From: an uncultured Lachnospiraceae bacterium
GTDB taxonomy: Bacteria > Bacillota > Clostridia > Lachnospirales > Lachnospiraceae
Direction of reading: 5' to 3'
NCBI GenBank assembly: GCA_947631505.1
Contig: CANRLR010000005.1
Span: 1 to 64,000 of the forward strand
DNA: 64,000 nucleotides
The position numbers and the translations under genes were made by a program. Below, one piece after another: positions 25,734 through 35,000 of the stretch. The notes below the pieces were generated by a model. The model had not been told where the DNA came from. It did no database searches and saw nothing but the letters and a program-made list of their open reading frames with translations. Each line of letters opens with the position of its first letter. The first letter of the stretch is position 1.

Positions 25734-26054
25734 ATGAAATATAATCAAAAAGATGTTATTTCTGAAATACACAAAAGAACCGGCTGCTCAACAAGTGAGA
25801 TTTCCACCATTCTGAATACGTTAGGTGATGTAGTAAAGCATAAGCTCAGCAATGACAGCCATTATGTTGAAATTAAATTATTCCCGGGACTAAAAATAAC
25901 AGCAGACTACATTTCACCAGAGCAATCCAAATCGAATCTCCCCCTTTCCCAATTCGGTTTTGTGTTACGCTTACATGCTGATTTAAGCGACTATTTCAAA
26001 AAAGAAGTCAGAAATCTGCATCATGCGATTGAAAACAACCTTCAGTCAGGCTGA
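25734..26054 (+). CDS. HU/IHF-like DNA-binding protein (YonN-like)
   Basis: 106 aa. KYNQKDVISEIHKRTGCSTS, then STILNTLGDVVKHKLSND and EIKLFPGLKITADYI follow the HU fold (two helices then the beta arm), with a longer C-terminal tail. The ATG 25734 lies 14 bases after GGAGG; a TTG at 25722 is closer but only 2 bases from it, so the exact start is open. In SPbeta the yonO polymerase gene is likewise paired with an HU-like gene. It may organise the promoter DNA for the polymerase. Confidence 0.75.
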   Translation: MKYNQKDVISEIHKRTGCSTSEISTILNTLGDVVKHKLSNDSHYVEIKLFPGLKITADYISPEQSKSNLPLSQFGFVLRLHADLSDYFKKEVRNLHHAIENNLQSG

Positions 26055-26151
26055 AAAATCATTACATTCCTTTTTTCTACAGGTGGCGGTGCTTTTGTTC
26101 TGAAAGTATGGTCACCTGTTTTCTTATATAGAAAGAGTCAGGAGGTGAAAT

Positions 26152-26676
26152 GTGTCTAATTTGTATTATGCTGCTCTATACAAAAATAAGATTATCGATC
26201 TTCTGCTTCGCAGCAAAAATCTTATTCCATTAATCAATCCGTCTGAAAACATATATCATCATATCTTTGATTATGATTTTACGGATGATTCCACAGCGGA
26301 GCAAAAAACTTTTATTATTGTTGACACGGACATCGATACCGTAAAAAACAACATATACACGGATTATAATCTTTATATCTATATTTTTACAGCAAAAGAA
26401 TTAGTCCAATTAACAATTGATACTTCTCCTACTGTGGATGAAGTAAAAAATATGGGATACTTTGCAGGTCAAAATGCAAACCGCATTGATATATTATGTG
26501 CGATTGTTGATGAAATTTTAAACGGCACAGATGAAATGGAAGGAATCGGAACGGTAGAGCCCGCTCCATCGGGATATATTACATCCTATAAACCGAATAA
26601 AAATTATTATGGAAAATGCTTAAAGTATCATATTTCTAATCTCAATATGAGTGGAGATACGAATGGAAATCAGTAA
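26152..26676 (+). CDS. Unknown phage-type protein, first tail-region gene (tail completion candidate)
   Basis: 174 aa from a GTG with GGAGG 6 bases upstream. It has an acidic alpha/beta composition with TFIIVDTDIDTVKNN and a gpXX-like NRIDILCAIVDEILNG. I do not recognise a characterised family; position before the tube gene and size fit a tail terminator or completion protein. It overlaps the next gene by 14 bases. Confidence 0.55.
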   Translation: MSNLYYAALYKNKIIDLLLRSKNLIPLINPSENIYHHIFDYDFTDDSTAEQKTFIIVDTDIDTVKNNIYTDYNLYIYIFTAKELVQLTIDTSPTVDEVKNMGYFAGQNANRIDILCAIVDEILNGTDEMEGIGTVEPAPSGYITSYKPNKNYYGKCLKYHISNLNMSGDTNGNQ

Positions 26677-27436
26677 ACAAGCTCTTTTTCCATACTTAAT
26701 TTTTAATAAGGAAGTAATATATAACGAAGCAATCTCCCTGCATCCGATTCAGATGAAAAATATCATTGAATTCCAGCAATACGAAAAAGCTCTGACACTA
26801 CGTAAGGATTCCATCTTTCAAGAAAAGGAATTTATTAAAATGGACTACTTAGATTTTATTAAATATTCTTTTCGCAATAAAAAGCTGTCCGACCACTACC
26901 ATATTCCGCTTTTGCCATTCTATTTTGATTTTATCATCCAGATTCTTCAACTGGCATGCGGAGAGGATACAAAAATACAATATAGCACTTCCTCTCTTGC
27001 CTTTTCGATTAATGGTTTTGAAATAACAAATTCTGTATTTGATGATTTAAGAAAAATTATTATTATCCAGAATGATATTGATTTTAATATGGACGAATTT
27101 GTAAATATTGACACCATTCAGGCATTGGAAAAAGCAAGAGAATTTGAAGCAAAAAAAAGCAAGGAAAAGTCAGATATTGAAGACTATATTGATTCTCTCA
27201 TTATTGAAATGAAGGTCTCAGAAGAATTTGTTTCCAATCTAACAATAAGAAAGTTCTGGAGATATATTAATCGAATTAATAAACATGATGAGTACAATGC
27301 ATGTCGTTCTGGTCAAATGAGCGGAATGGTTACATTCAAAGAACCAATTAAACATTGGATGACAAGTATTGAAGTAACCGACAAATATGAGAACCTCAAA
27401 ACAGATGAGGGCGAATTAAGAAGTAAAATAGAATAG
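26663..27436 (+). CDS. Unknown phage-type protein (possible tail chaperone/adaptor)
   Basis: 257 aa from MEISKQALFPYL; GTGGAG 6 bases upstream decides this ATG over GTG 26651. Mixed helical protein with an EAKKSKEKSDIEDYIDSLII helical stretch and a conserved-looking C terminus (QMSGMVTFKEPIKHWMTS). From memory such proteins occur uncharacterised in Clostridia siphophages ahead of the major tail protein. No catalytic motif is visible. Confidence 0.5.
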   Translation: MEISKQALFPYLIFNKEVIYNEAISLHPIQMKNIIEFQQYEKALTLRKDSIFQEKEFIKMDYLDFIKYSFRNKKLSDHYHIPLLPFYFDFIIQILQLACGEDTKIQYSTSSLAFSINGFEITNSVFDDLRKIIIIQNDIDFNMDEFVNIDTIQALEKAREFEAKKSKEKSDIEDYIDSLIIEMKVSEEFVSNLTIRKFWRYINRINKHDEYNACRSGQMSGMVTFKEPIKHWMTSIEVTDKYENLKTDEGELRSKIE

Positions 27437-27495
27437 CTTTACTTCTTATTTTTATAAATAAAACAAGCAAATAAAGAAAGCGAGGAAATTAAATT

Positions 27496-28497
27496 ATGAA
27501 AAATACTGTAAATAATTATTCAAAGGACTTTTTGGTATCAACGGCTGATGTAGCATTTTTTGTCAATGATGTATTGGCTTTTACTGGTACTACTTCATTA
27601 AACACTTCTATTTCTGTTTCCATGGAAGATCAGGAGATTACAGGCGGTAAAGGAAATAAAACCCTTTACAAATTCAAATATGGCAGAAAATTAGCTCCTT
27701 CGATTGAAATGGCACAGTGGAATCTGGCATATATCGCTGCCAATGTCGGCTCTACTATTTTTGAGGGCTTAAAGGATGTATTTGTAGTAGCAGAACCGGT
27801 AACTCTGACAAAAGGTATCGGAACTTTAAAAAGAGAACCGGTCGGAAAAGTATTTGTTGAATACTCGGATGGTTCCACTGAAGAAATCGCACCAGCTGGT
27901 TCTACAATTACAGTCGGTGACGCAGATGGCAAGATATTGGCTACCTATCAGTATAGTACAAACGTAAAAAGAGTAACCGTAGACGCCGAATCTACACCAT
28001 TTGTCGGTCGTCTGGTTATGAGTGCTGATAAGCACAATAACAGAAAAGGTAAGGTGGGAGAAGTACAGATTGAAGTACCTTCCTTCCAGTTAAATGGTAC
28101 CTTTGATATTACTCTCGAAGCCAGCGGAAACACAACAACCAAGCTGGAGGGTGATGCTTTGGCAGTTGATGATGATTCTTGTACAGACGGCTCTGTTTAC
28201 GCTTATATTACCGAGATTCCGTCTGAAGACTCTGCTGTTGCCGTATCAGATCTGGCAGTAACACCTAGTGTTATTACCCTTGCCGTCAATGAGACAAAAC
28301 CTCTTAATGTCATCGGTATCCGAGGCGGATTGTACAGTAATGTCAGCATTGATATTGCAGAATGTGAGATTACTTCCAGTGATTCCTCTGTTGCTTCTGT
28401 GGAAAACGGAATTGTTACCGCTGTAAGCACGGGTACAGCATATATCAGCGTAGTTCATAACGACGTTGAAGATGTTGTTAAGGTCATTATTTCTTAA
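27496..28497 (+). CDS. Probable major tail tube protein with C-terminal BIG2 Ig-like domain
   Basis: 333 aa. A beta-rich N-terminal domain (to about 240) is followed by a bacterial Ig-like (BIG2) domain (about 247-333: VTPSVITLAVNETKPLNV, then SSDSSVASVENGIVTAVSTG). Many siphophage tube proteins carry such a decoration, e.g. lambda gpV. It is followed by an 11-bp hairpin, as often seen behind genes needed in large amounts. Assignment as the tube protein rests on context and domain plan. Confidence 0.65.
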   Translation: MKNTVNNYSKDFLVSTADVAFFVNDVLAFTGTTSLNTSISVSMEDQEITGGKGNKTLYKFKYGRKLAPSIEMAQWNLAYIAANVGSTIFEGLKDVFVVAEPVTLTKGIGTLKREPVGKVFVEYSDGSTEEIAPAGSTITVGDADGKILATYQYSTNVKRVTVDAESTPFVGRLVMSADKHNNRKGKVGEVQIEVPSFQLNGTFDITLEASGNTTTKLEGDALAVDDDSCTDGSVYAYITEIPSEDSAVAVSDLAVTPSVITLAVNETKPLNVIGIRGGLYSNVSIDIAECEITSSDSSVASVENGIVTAVSTGTAYISVVHNDVEDVVKVIIS

Positions 28498-28526
28498 GTA
28501 AAGCGGTGTGATAATCCGATGTTCTG

Positions 28527-28560
28527 GGAGAGTGGCATTTATACTGCCACTCTCCTATAT
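28527..28560 (+). terminator. Hairpin behind the tail tube gene
   Basis: GGAGAGTGGCA pairs with TGCCACTCTCC, 11 bp, loop of 7, followed by TATATTGTATT. The weak U-run suggests partial termination or mRNA stabilisation, setting high tube output relative to downstream genes. Confidence 0.55.
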
Positions 28561-28639
28561 TGTATTAACTGATGTCCACGGATTGCTCCATTGCTTCGCA
28601 ATTCCCGCAATCCTGCAAACATTAGAAATGGGGACTATT

Positions 28640-28960
28640 ATGATTGAAATACTAAATTTACTGCCTGTCCTTGCCGTTGCCATCGCAATGAACATAGGAA
28701 CAGGCATTTATTATAATATAGGGACGAAAAGAATTCATTTTAGCTTTCAGACTCTTTTTTACGGAATGGGAAAGGCAGGTATTATATCCGCAGCTTTTAT
28801 CGGATTAGCTTTCTGCTTTGAAGCAACCGACCTGTCTTCCATCGGTGTAACCCCAAAATTTATCATGACATCTGCCATCGCTATCTATGTAACAAAAGCA
28901 ATGAACTCCTTATCAAAAATTTTAGGAATTGACATTGTAGATAAACAGAATGGGGATTGA
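28640..28960 (+). CDS. Small membrane protein (holin candidate)
   Basis: 106 aa from MIEILNLLPV with three hydrophobic segments (about residues 5-22, 40-60 and 70-88) and a short charged C terminus, the size and topology of a holin. ATG 28640 has GGGGA 7 bases upstream. It lies between tube and tape measure, unusual for a holin, so it may instead be a tail-associated membrane protein. Confidence 0.5.
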   Translation: MIEILNLLPVLAVAIAMNIGTGIYYNIGTKRIHFSFQTLFYGMGKAGIISAAFIGLAFCFEATDLSSIGVTPKFIMTSAIAIYVTKAMNSLSKILGIDIVDKQNGD

Positions 28961-28963
28961 TAC

Positions 28964-29485
28964 GTGGAAATAATAAGAGAATTATTCGTCCTAGACTTTC
29001 CTGTATTCATCATTACTGCTTTTATCATTATTTCAAGCGTCATTTTTATATATGAAACGATCGGAAGGTTTTCCAAAATTATCGGACGGCCTGTAAAATG
29101 GGTTCGTAATAAAGAAAATGACCACAAATTACTTATAAACACGATAGAGGAAGTGACGGAACTCAAAAAACAGCACGAGGAATCTGTTACACAATCCATA
29201 AAACACGATACCGCTATCAAAAATGATCTGCAGCGTCTAACGGAAATGTTTATTGATAAGCAGATTGATGATATGCGATATGAAATATTGGATTTTGCCT
29301 CTTCTCTGTCAAACGGCAGGGATTTTAGCAAAGAACAATTTGACCACATTCTTCAAATCTATCAAAAGTATGAGAAAACATTAGAAGAAAATCATATGAG
29401 TAATGGACAAGTAAGGATGAGCATGGAAGTCATTGACGACATTTATAAAGAGAAACTCAAAAACGGATTTAATACAGAAATGTGA
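28964..29485 (+). CDS. Membrane-anchored coiled-coil phage protein
   Basis: 173 aa from GTG 28964. One N-terminal transmembrane helix (about 11-31, VFIITAFIIISSVIFIY) precedes a coiled coil (about 55-105) and a helical C terminus (DDMRYEILDFASSL, QIYQKYEKTLEEN). From memory, similar proteins occur near holin/lysin genes in Clostridia phages. It starts 3 bases after the previous gene. A lysis-accessory role is possible. Confidence 0.55.
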   Translation: MEIIRELFVLDFPVFIITAFIIISSVIFIYETIGRFSKIIGRPVKWVRNKENDHKLLINTIEEVTELKKQHEESVTQSIKHDTAIKNDLQRLTEMFIDKQIDDMRYEILDFASSLSNGRDFSKEQFDHILQIYQKYEKTLEENHMSNGQVRMSMEVIDDIYKEKLKNGFNTEM

Positions 29486-29496
29486 GGGATAAAATA

Positions 29497-29871
29497 TTGA
29501 AAATCAAATTAGGTGAAGTAATGAATCTGAATCAGACATTGAAATCCTTGATCGATGATAACAACACAAAAATAGATTCATTATTTAAATTTAAATTACT
29601 TGGAATCATGAAATCCTTAGAAAATCATGTTTCTAATTTTGAAATTATACGAAATGAAAAAATTATGGAGTACGGAACTGAAACAGAAAATGGTAACGTT
29701 CAGATTCCAAAGGAGGACACAGAGGCAGTCAAAAAATTTAACGCCAGCTTAGTGGAAGTGTTAAACAGCGACGTTGATATAACCATTGAGAAATTGAAAT
29801 CATCCGATGTGTTCAATAAAGGCGTTAAGGCAGAGTATCTCATGGGATTATACCCTATTATGGAAGAATGA
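29497..29871 (+). CDS. Small helical phage protein (DUF1617-like)
   Basis: 124 aa from TTG 29497 (MKIKLGEVMN), chosen because GAGGG lies 8 bases upstream and overlaps the previous stop. Long helices with FEIIRNEKIMEYG resemble the DUF1617 proteins of siphophage tail regions. Function unknown; it immediately precedes the tape-measure gene. Confidence 0.5.
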   Translation: MKIKLGEVMNLNQTLKSLIDDNNTKIDSLFKFKLLGIMKSLENHVSNFEIIRNEKIMEYGTETENGNVQIPKEDTEAVKKFNASLVEVLNSDVDITIEKLKSSDVFNKGVKAEYLMGLYPIMEE

Positions 29872-29893
29872 AAAAAGAAAGGAGGTATGAGAA

Positions 29894-30146
29894 ATGGCCG
29901 ATAAGAAAGATGATTTATCCAAGTTACTTACTGACGTGATTATGAAATTAGTTCAAATCAATAATAAAAAAGCGGATTCGGGAAACAGTTCAAACCAAAT
30001 TGAATCTGTTACAACACGGCCATCCCAACTACATTCTAGTAATACAGAAATTTCTTCTGAAATCAGAAAAGCTGCAAACAAAATAGTTTCCTCCATAGAA
30101 AAAACAAATAAATCAGGTATTGGTGAATGTACAATATTCCAGTGGT
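29894..30146 (+). CDS. Tape-measure protein, exon 1
   Basis: 84 codons plus one base. ATG 29894 follows GGAGG by 8 bases. The frame reads to TTC-CAG-TGG-T at 30146 and then enters the group I intron; unspliced, it ends at once with UGA spanning the splice site. Joined to exon 2 at 32052 the broken codon becomes UCA (Ser85) and the frame stays open for 1806 aa (253 + 5168 = 5421 bases, 1807 codons with stop). The N-terminal segment is polar and helical. It could alternatively be a separate 84-aa gene, but the splice signals argue against that. Confidence 0.7.
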
Positions 30147-30512
30147 GAATTGTACTGCGCCCACCCCTCTAAGATTACATAATAATGCCATGCAATTAAC
30201 GGACGGGAGCGTAGCCACTATAAATAAGCGGATACCTTTAATGAAAATTATAAAAACCGAATATGCTGGAAACCCTAAAGACTATATATAATCCAAAACG
30301 GAATCGGAAACGATAAACGGCAACGGTGTCGAAAGACAGAAAAAAACATATATAGTATGCATATGGCGAGAACCTACGTGTAATTTATGCTTTTGTACTT
30401 TCATAGTCTTCTGATTTTATCTCATAGCAGATAATTTCTATGAAAAACAAAAAGGAATGGGTAATCAATAGGTAAGTATAAGACCCCTTTTCTTATACTG
30501 AAAGCAGGGAAG

Positions 30513-30628
30513 TCCCTAAGTCTACAGTTTTGATATGGGAATGCCCCCAACGACTGACAAGGTTTGACTACATACAGGCGTAATTGTATGCAGTTGTGAT
30601 ATACAGTCTGAACCTCATGAAAGTGAGT
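30513..30628 (+). repeat. Ribozyme 3' half, copy A
   Basis: 116 bases from TCCCTAAGTCTACAG to GTGAGT, containing the R and S elements and thus P7. It is identical to copy B except for one base (G30590 against A31377). Confidence 0.95.
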
Positions 30629-30683
30629 TAGCATTATAAATTATATTTTTAATCAAGTGATAATAAAAGTTAGAGAGTGCAAA

Positions 30684-31166
30684 TTAATATATAACCACCT
30701 GTTTATTTTCTTGTTCTTCTAATGCCCCTTTGTAATTTTCATATTTGTTTTTAAAGTGTTTATATAAACTTATTGAAATTACAAACAAAATGATAAATAC
30801 AGGTGTGATTACTGAACTAACATTTTTTAATTTTTTTATATTGTTGCCCTCTTTTATTAAATCCTCATCAAATGTTTTGTAAGGATAAGTACCTAACATT
30901 TCATTGGCAAGTGTAGTTGTATATTTGTTAGATTTTTCAAATTCATATTTTTCTCCTTTGGTCCAAAACCAATTAGCTAAAAACAACAAACATAATAAAT
31001 TTGCAAACATAATAAATCCCAAAATAGTGGATAATACTTTAAATCGAGACATTGTATTTTGGGCTTTTATTACATGTTCTCTTTTAGTGGGACATCCGCA
31101 ATTTGGGCACTTTATTGCCTCATTACTAATTTCTTTACCACATTCTGTACAAATAATCACTGCCAT
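30684..31166 (-). CDS. Zinc-ribbon membrane protein, antisense cargo gene 1 of the intron
   Basis: 160 aa from MAVIICTECG (AAAGGAGG upstream; an in-frame GTG 6 bases earlier is possible). An N-terminal zinc ribbon (CTECGK ... CPNCGCPTK) is followed by a transmembrane segment (about 45-67), a polar middle and a second transmembrane segment (about 122-141). It is antisense to the tape-measure gene and has its own possible promoter (TATAAT near 31230). Not a homing endonuclease. Similar zinc-ribbon membrane proteins occur widely in Clostridia; role unknown, perhaps superinfection immunity (inference). Confidence 0.75.
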   Translation of the reverse strand: MAVIICTECGKEISNEAIKCPNCGCPTKREHVIKAQNTMSRFKVLSTILGFIMFANLLCLLFLANWFWTKGEKYEFEKSNKYTTTLANEMLGTYPYKTFDEDLIKEGNNIKKLKNVSSVITPVFIILFVISISLYKHFKNKYENYKGALEEQENKQVVIY

Positions 31167-31299
31167 AATCACTAGTCCTCCTTTTTTAATGTCATAAGTA
31201 AATGGAAGTATTTTCTTATATTATGAATTATAAAATAGCAAATGTCATTGAAAAATGTATTATTTATTGACTTTAATAGTATCTCAACATTATTATATC

Positions 31300-31415
31300 T
31301 CCCTAAGTCTACAGTTTTGATATGGGAATGCCCCCAACGACTGACAAGGTTTGACTACATACAGGCGTAATTGTATACAGTTGTGATATACAGTCTGAAC
31401 CTCATGAAAGTGAGT
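31300..31415 (+). repeat. Ribozyme 3' half, copy B
   Basis: Second copy of the 116-base 3' core (R, P7, P3, P8 region and S), 99 % identical to copy A, without any copy of the 5' half (P and Q elements). It lies between the two cargo genes and nearer to the 3' splice site. Confidence 0.95.
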
Positions 31416-31428
31416 AAGCAAAAGAAAA

Positions 31429-31953
31429 TTACCATCTATATCCGCAATTATAACAACGCATTGTCCTCCTTACATTTGAACTATAAAAACCAAACAATAT
31501 AGCACTCAATACTTTCTTTTTATAAAGAATCCGTCCTACATTCGTTGAATTACAAGTTGGGCAACGTGGAACATCTATATTTTCTATTTCTTCCATCTTT
31601 TTCCTAAATGATTGCATCTTTACTTCAAATTCAATAACATCTTTTTTACGTAATTCAATCATAGCAAGGAATAATTCTCTGTTGTAATTTGAACACTCAG
31701 CAATTGCATGACAATCTTCTGGAGAAATTAAAGTGTCTACCAACTCATTTTTGCAAAAAGGACATATATTATTGATCAGATTTTCTTTCCATGAACTATA
31801 TGAAATAACTTTATTTAATTGCTGTTCTTCATTTGGGTCTATCATGTCAATATAATAATCATAAAAATCTTTACCTTCTGGAAACTGGTCATAACCTTTA
31901 TTTATTTTTTCTCCCGGTTTACAATGAATGCATTGTTTCATTGTATCATACAT
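31429..31953 (-). CDS. Multi-zinc-ribbon protein, antisense cargo gene 2 of the intron
   Basis: 174 aa from MYDTMKQCIH (GGGGGTGA 5 bases before ATG 31953). Cys pairs at CIHC, CPFC, CPTC and CYNC; the last two (CPTCNSTNVGRI ... MRCYNCGYRW) form a C-terminal zinc ribbon with a short hydrophobic stretch (LSAILFGFY) between. The middle is a charged coiled coil. It is soluble or weakly membrane-associated, antisense to the host gene, and unrelated to known intron-encoded nucleases. Function unknown. Confidence 0.75.
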   Translation of the reverse strand: MYDTMKQCIHCKPGEKINKGYDQFPEGKDFYDYYIDMIDPNEEQQLNKVISYSSWKENLINNICPFCKNELVDTLISPEDCHAIAECSNYNRELFLAMIELRKKDVIEFEVKMQSFRKKMEEIENIDVPRCPTCNSTNVGRILYKKKVLSAILFGFYSSNVRRTMRCYNCGYRW

Positions 31954-32030
31954 AAAAATCACCCCCAATTTAACATATTAATAAATCATAATCAAACTAC
32001 TGTTTTATTGACAGAAGCAATACAAAATAT

Positions 32031-32059
32031 ATTATATCAGATTTATTTTGGCAGTACAA
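32031..32059 (-). promoter_or_regulatory. Promoter of cargo gene 2, spanning the 3' splice site
   Basis: Minus-strand TTGTAC (32054-32059) in exon 2, 17-base spacer across the intron end, TATAAT (32031-32036). Confidence 0.5.
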
Positions 32060-35000
32060 TATAATTCTGAGATTAATAAGCAGGGCAGTCTTATTAATAA
32101 TGGCTATAATACCAAAAAGGAAACGGTGGGTGTTAGTTCAGAAGCTAATCAATTCTTTAATAAGTATGAAAAAAAAGGGGGAGATTTGTCCAAAAAAATT
32201 ATCAATGTTTCAAATATCAAAGGTGGTTTTGATAACTTTATAAAACAATCAAATCTTACAGATGAATCTCTAATTGAATTTCTAAAAAATACTAATTACT
32301 CAGCTAAAGACCTTACTTCGTATCAACAATATATATCCACCGAATATTCATCAATTACAAAGAACACAGGTAATATTCTTGGCTCTTTCAATAAGGGCTT
32401 ATCTACTGTTATTAAACCAGTAATTGAAAAAATATTTAACAGCATAATCGAGGAAGTATATGATAAAGTAAATGAATATATTAACAATCAAGTCTATGCC
32501 GATAAAATACTTGAACAAAAGTCAAAAGAATCATTCGATAAAAGTAGTGCAAAATCAGAAAAATATAATCAAAATATAGAATCATTAAATAATTTAGAAG
32601 AAAAATATAAATCTATAAAGCAAAGCGAAAGTACTAACACTGATAAAAAAAAGGAACTTCTTAACTTACAAAAAGAAATAAACACACTGCATGGAACTCA
32701 AAGCGAAGATCTAGACTTAGTAAATGGTAATTTTGACGAACAGTTATCTAATATAAAAAAAATAGTAAAAAAAGAGAAAAAGAGTGCTTATTACAATTCT
32801 GTTGGAAATTATTATAATGCTGAAAAAGTATCAAATACAATAAGAAACCAAGAAGATGACGGCGTTCATGATTATGTATATTCAGAAAGATATATGAATG
32901 AAGATACTTTAGATGTATTAGAAAATTCAGGATTTCACATAACGAAATCCGACCCTAACATATTTATGCAATTAATTCATGGTGCATTTAATACAAGACA
33001 TTATGCTGAAGTAAATACCGAATATGATGAAAATGACAATCCATTAAAAACACTAGAAGAAAAAATTGCATACCTAAAAAGAATACAAGAAGCATTAAAC
33101 AAAGGGGGAAAGAAAAATTCAGGCTTATATTTTTCTGTAACTTCTCAAATAGAATCATGGGAGGAAGTTTTAGGTAATCAGAAATCAGCAGCAATAGATT
33201 TAGTTGATAACTTTATATCATATAATGCAGATAATTCAAAAGTAAATTCCGTATACTCTTTTGAAAAATATAGAAATGAATTATTTGAAAAAGCTAAAAA
33301 TGATCCCGATATAGCTAAAACAATTGCTGATGGTATGCTCGATGATGAAACTTTACAAGCACAGATTGACATTTATATGTCAACATGTACAGGATTCTCA
33401 TCATGGTATGAAAAATGGAAAAACAATATATCTAGTACCTCTAAAACTAATAAATTAACTAGTACGAATATGCTAACCTTCTCCAAAGCATGGGATTCTC
33501 TTGGCACAACAGGCAATGACGATGTAAAGAATGCTTCACAAGAGACAAAAGAACAACTTCTTGAACTAGCAGAAGCAGGAAAACTTACAGTTAAGGCATT
33601 TGAAGATTCTACAATTGCAGAACAGTTTATGAAAGATACCGGACTTTCTGCCGAAGAAGCAACACAGAAAATAAACGCATTAGTTGATGAAACAAAACAG
33701 TTGTCTGTAATGAGAACCGGAATTACTGCAATTACATCCAGCTACGATGAGAAAAAGGAGTCAAAGGATAATCGTGTAAGTACAACTACATTATCTTCTT
33801 TGTATGACAATCTTGGCGTTGAAAGCTGGTCGGATAAAAATGATATCAGTAACTGGGAAAAATATAAGGATATTGCCTCTAGCAGCAAATCAACATTAAA
33901 AGAATTAAAAGAAGCACAAGATGATCTGGCTTCATCCTTTGTAAACAGCAATAATTTTCTTTCCAATTTAGATGAAACCAACGAAGGTTACTATAAAAAT
34001 CTTCTTAAAGAAATGGGTGTCGCAAATGCAGATGTTGTAGTAAATGAAATGCTGGCTTCCCAAAAAGAATTTCATGCTCTGAAAGCTGAAGCATTAGCAG
34101 CAGCACAGAGTGATGTAGGTGACAAAACAAATGACGCTTCTACAAAATTTCTAGAGGAAGCAGGCTGCAGTTATGCAGCCCAGATTGCTCTTGCTGATTA
34201 TGTTGCACAGGAAACAATCTTTAACAACTCAAATTTGAATGTCGATGATAAAGTAACTGCTCTTGAAGATTTGATTGAAAGTTATTATGGAGCCGCCGCT
34301 GCCGCATCATTCAAGAATAAAGTTGAAACAAGTGCGGAAGGTGCTCTATACGGCGGCGGAACAATATCTCCAGAAGAAGCATTTAAGCAAATTCAGGAAG
34401 AATATGGTAAAATTAAACCTGTAAAAGTAAAAATAAAAACAACAAAAGGTAACAAGTCCGATGACAAAAAAGAAGATGCGAATAAAACAAAAGAATCAAA
34501 ACAGGAAATCGACTGGCTTGAACGCCGTCTTACTCGTATGCAGTCGATTATTGACCTGACCGCATCTAAGTTGCAGAATCTTTTCTCTGTGAAAAAGAAA
34601 AATAATAACCTTGACAAACAGATTAAACAGTCAACAACTCTCATGAAGCAGTACGGTATTGCTGCTGATACCTATACGAAGAAAGCCAACAAAGTAGCAA
34701 AGGCTTCCGGCAAAGGGAAAAATAAAGTTCCTGCTTTATCCAAGGATATTATCAGCAAAGTAAAATCAGGCAAGATCACAAAAGCAAGCTATAGCAAACT
34801 GATTAAAAAGTATGGTCAAAGCTACGCAGATAAAATTAACAGCTACATCAATTATTATGACAAGGCACAGGACGCAAAGAAAAATAAAGAAGAGCAAATT
34901 GCTAAAATTCGTTCACTCGAGGAAGAAAAACTCCAAAATCAAGTGGACGATTACAATGCCAAAGCAACCCTTGCGGAAACAAGAGCTGGAAACGCTGTTG

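Larger units (their letters stand above)
30147..32051 (+). ncRNA. Group I self-splicing intron in the tape-measure gene
   Basis: The conserved core is recognisable: P element ATGCTGGAAACCC (about 30262-30274), Q TGAAAGCAGGGAAG (about 30499-30512), R CCCCCAACGACTGACAAGG (about 30544-30562) and S GATATACAGTCTGAAC (30598-30613). P7 forms between GACTG of R and CAGTC of S. The 5' exon ends in U (30146) and the intron ends in G (32051). P10 is a 6-bp match between intron GTACTG (30152-30157) and the first exon 2 bases CAGTAC (32052-32057). P1 is weaker: U-G at the splice site, then GG-CC, a bulged C, UG-CA. The intron is 1905 bases because it holds two antisense genes and a second copy of its 3' core. 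Confidence 0.8.

Noticed and set aside
30147-32051. Group II intron or IStron
   Set aside because: There is no domain V hairpin or GUGYG start and no reverse transcriptase, TnpA or TnpB; the P, Q, R and S elements fit group I.
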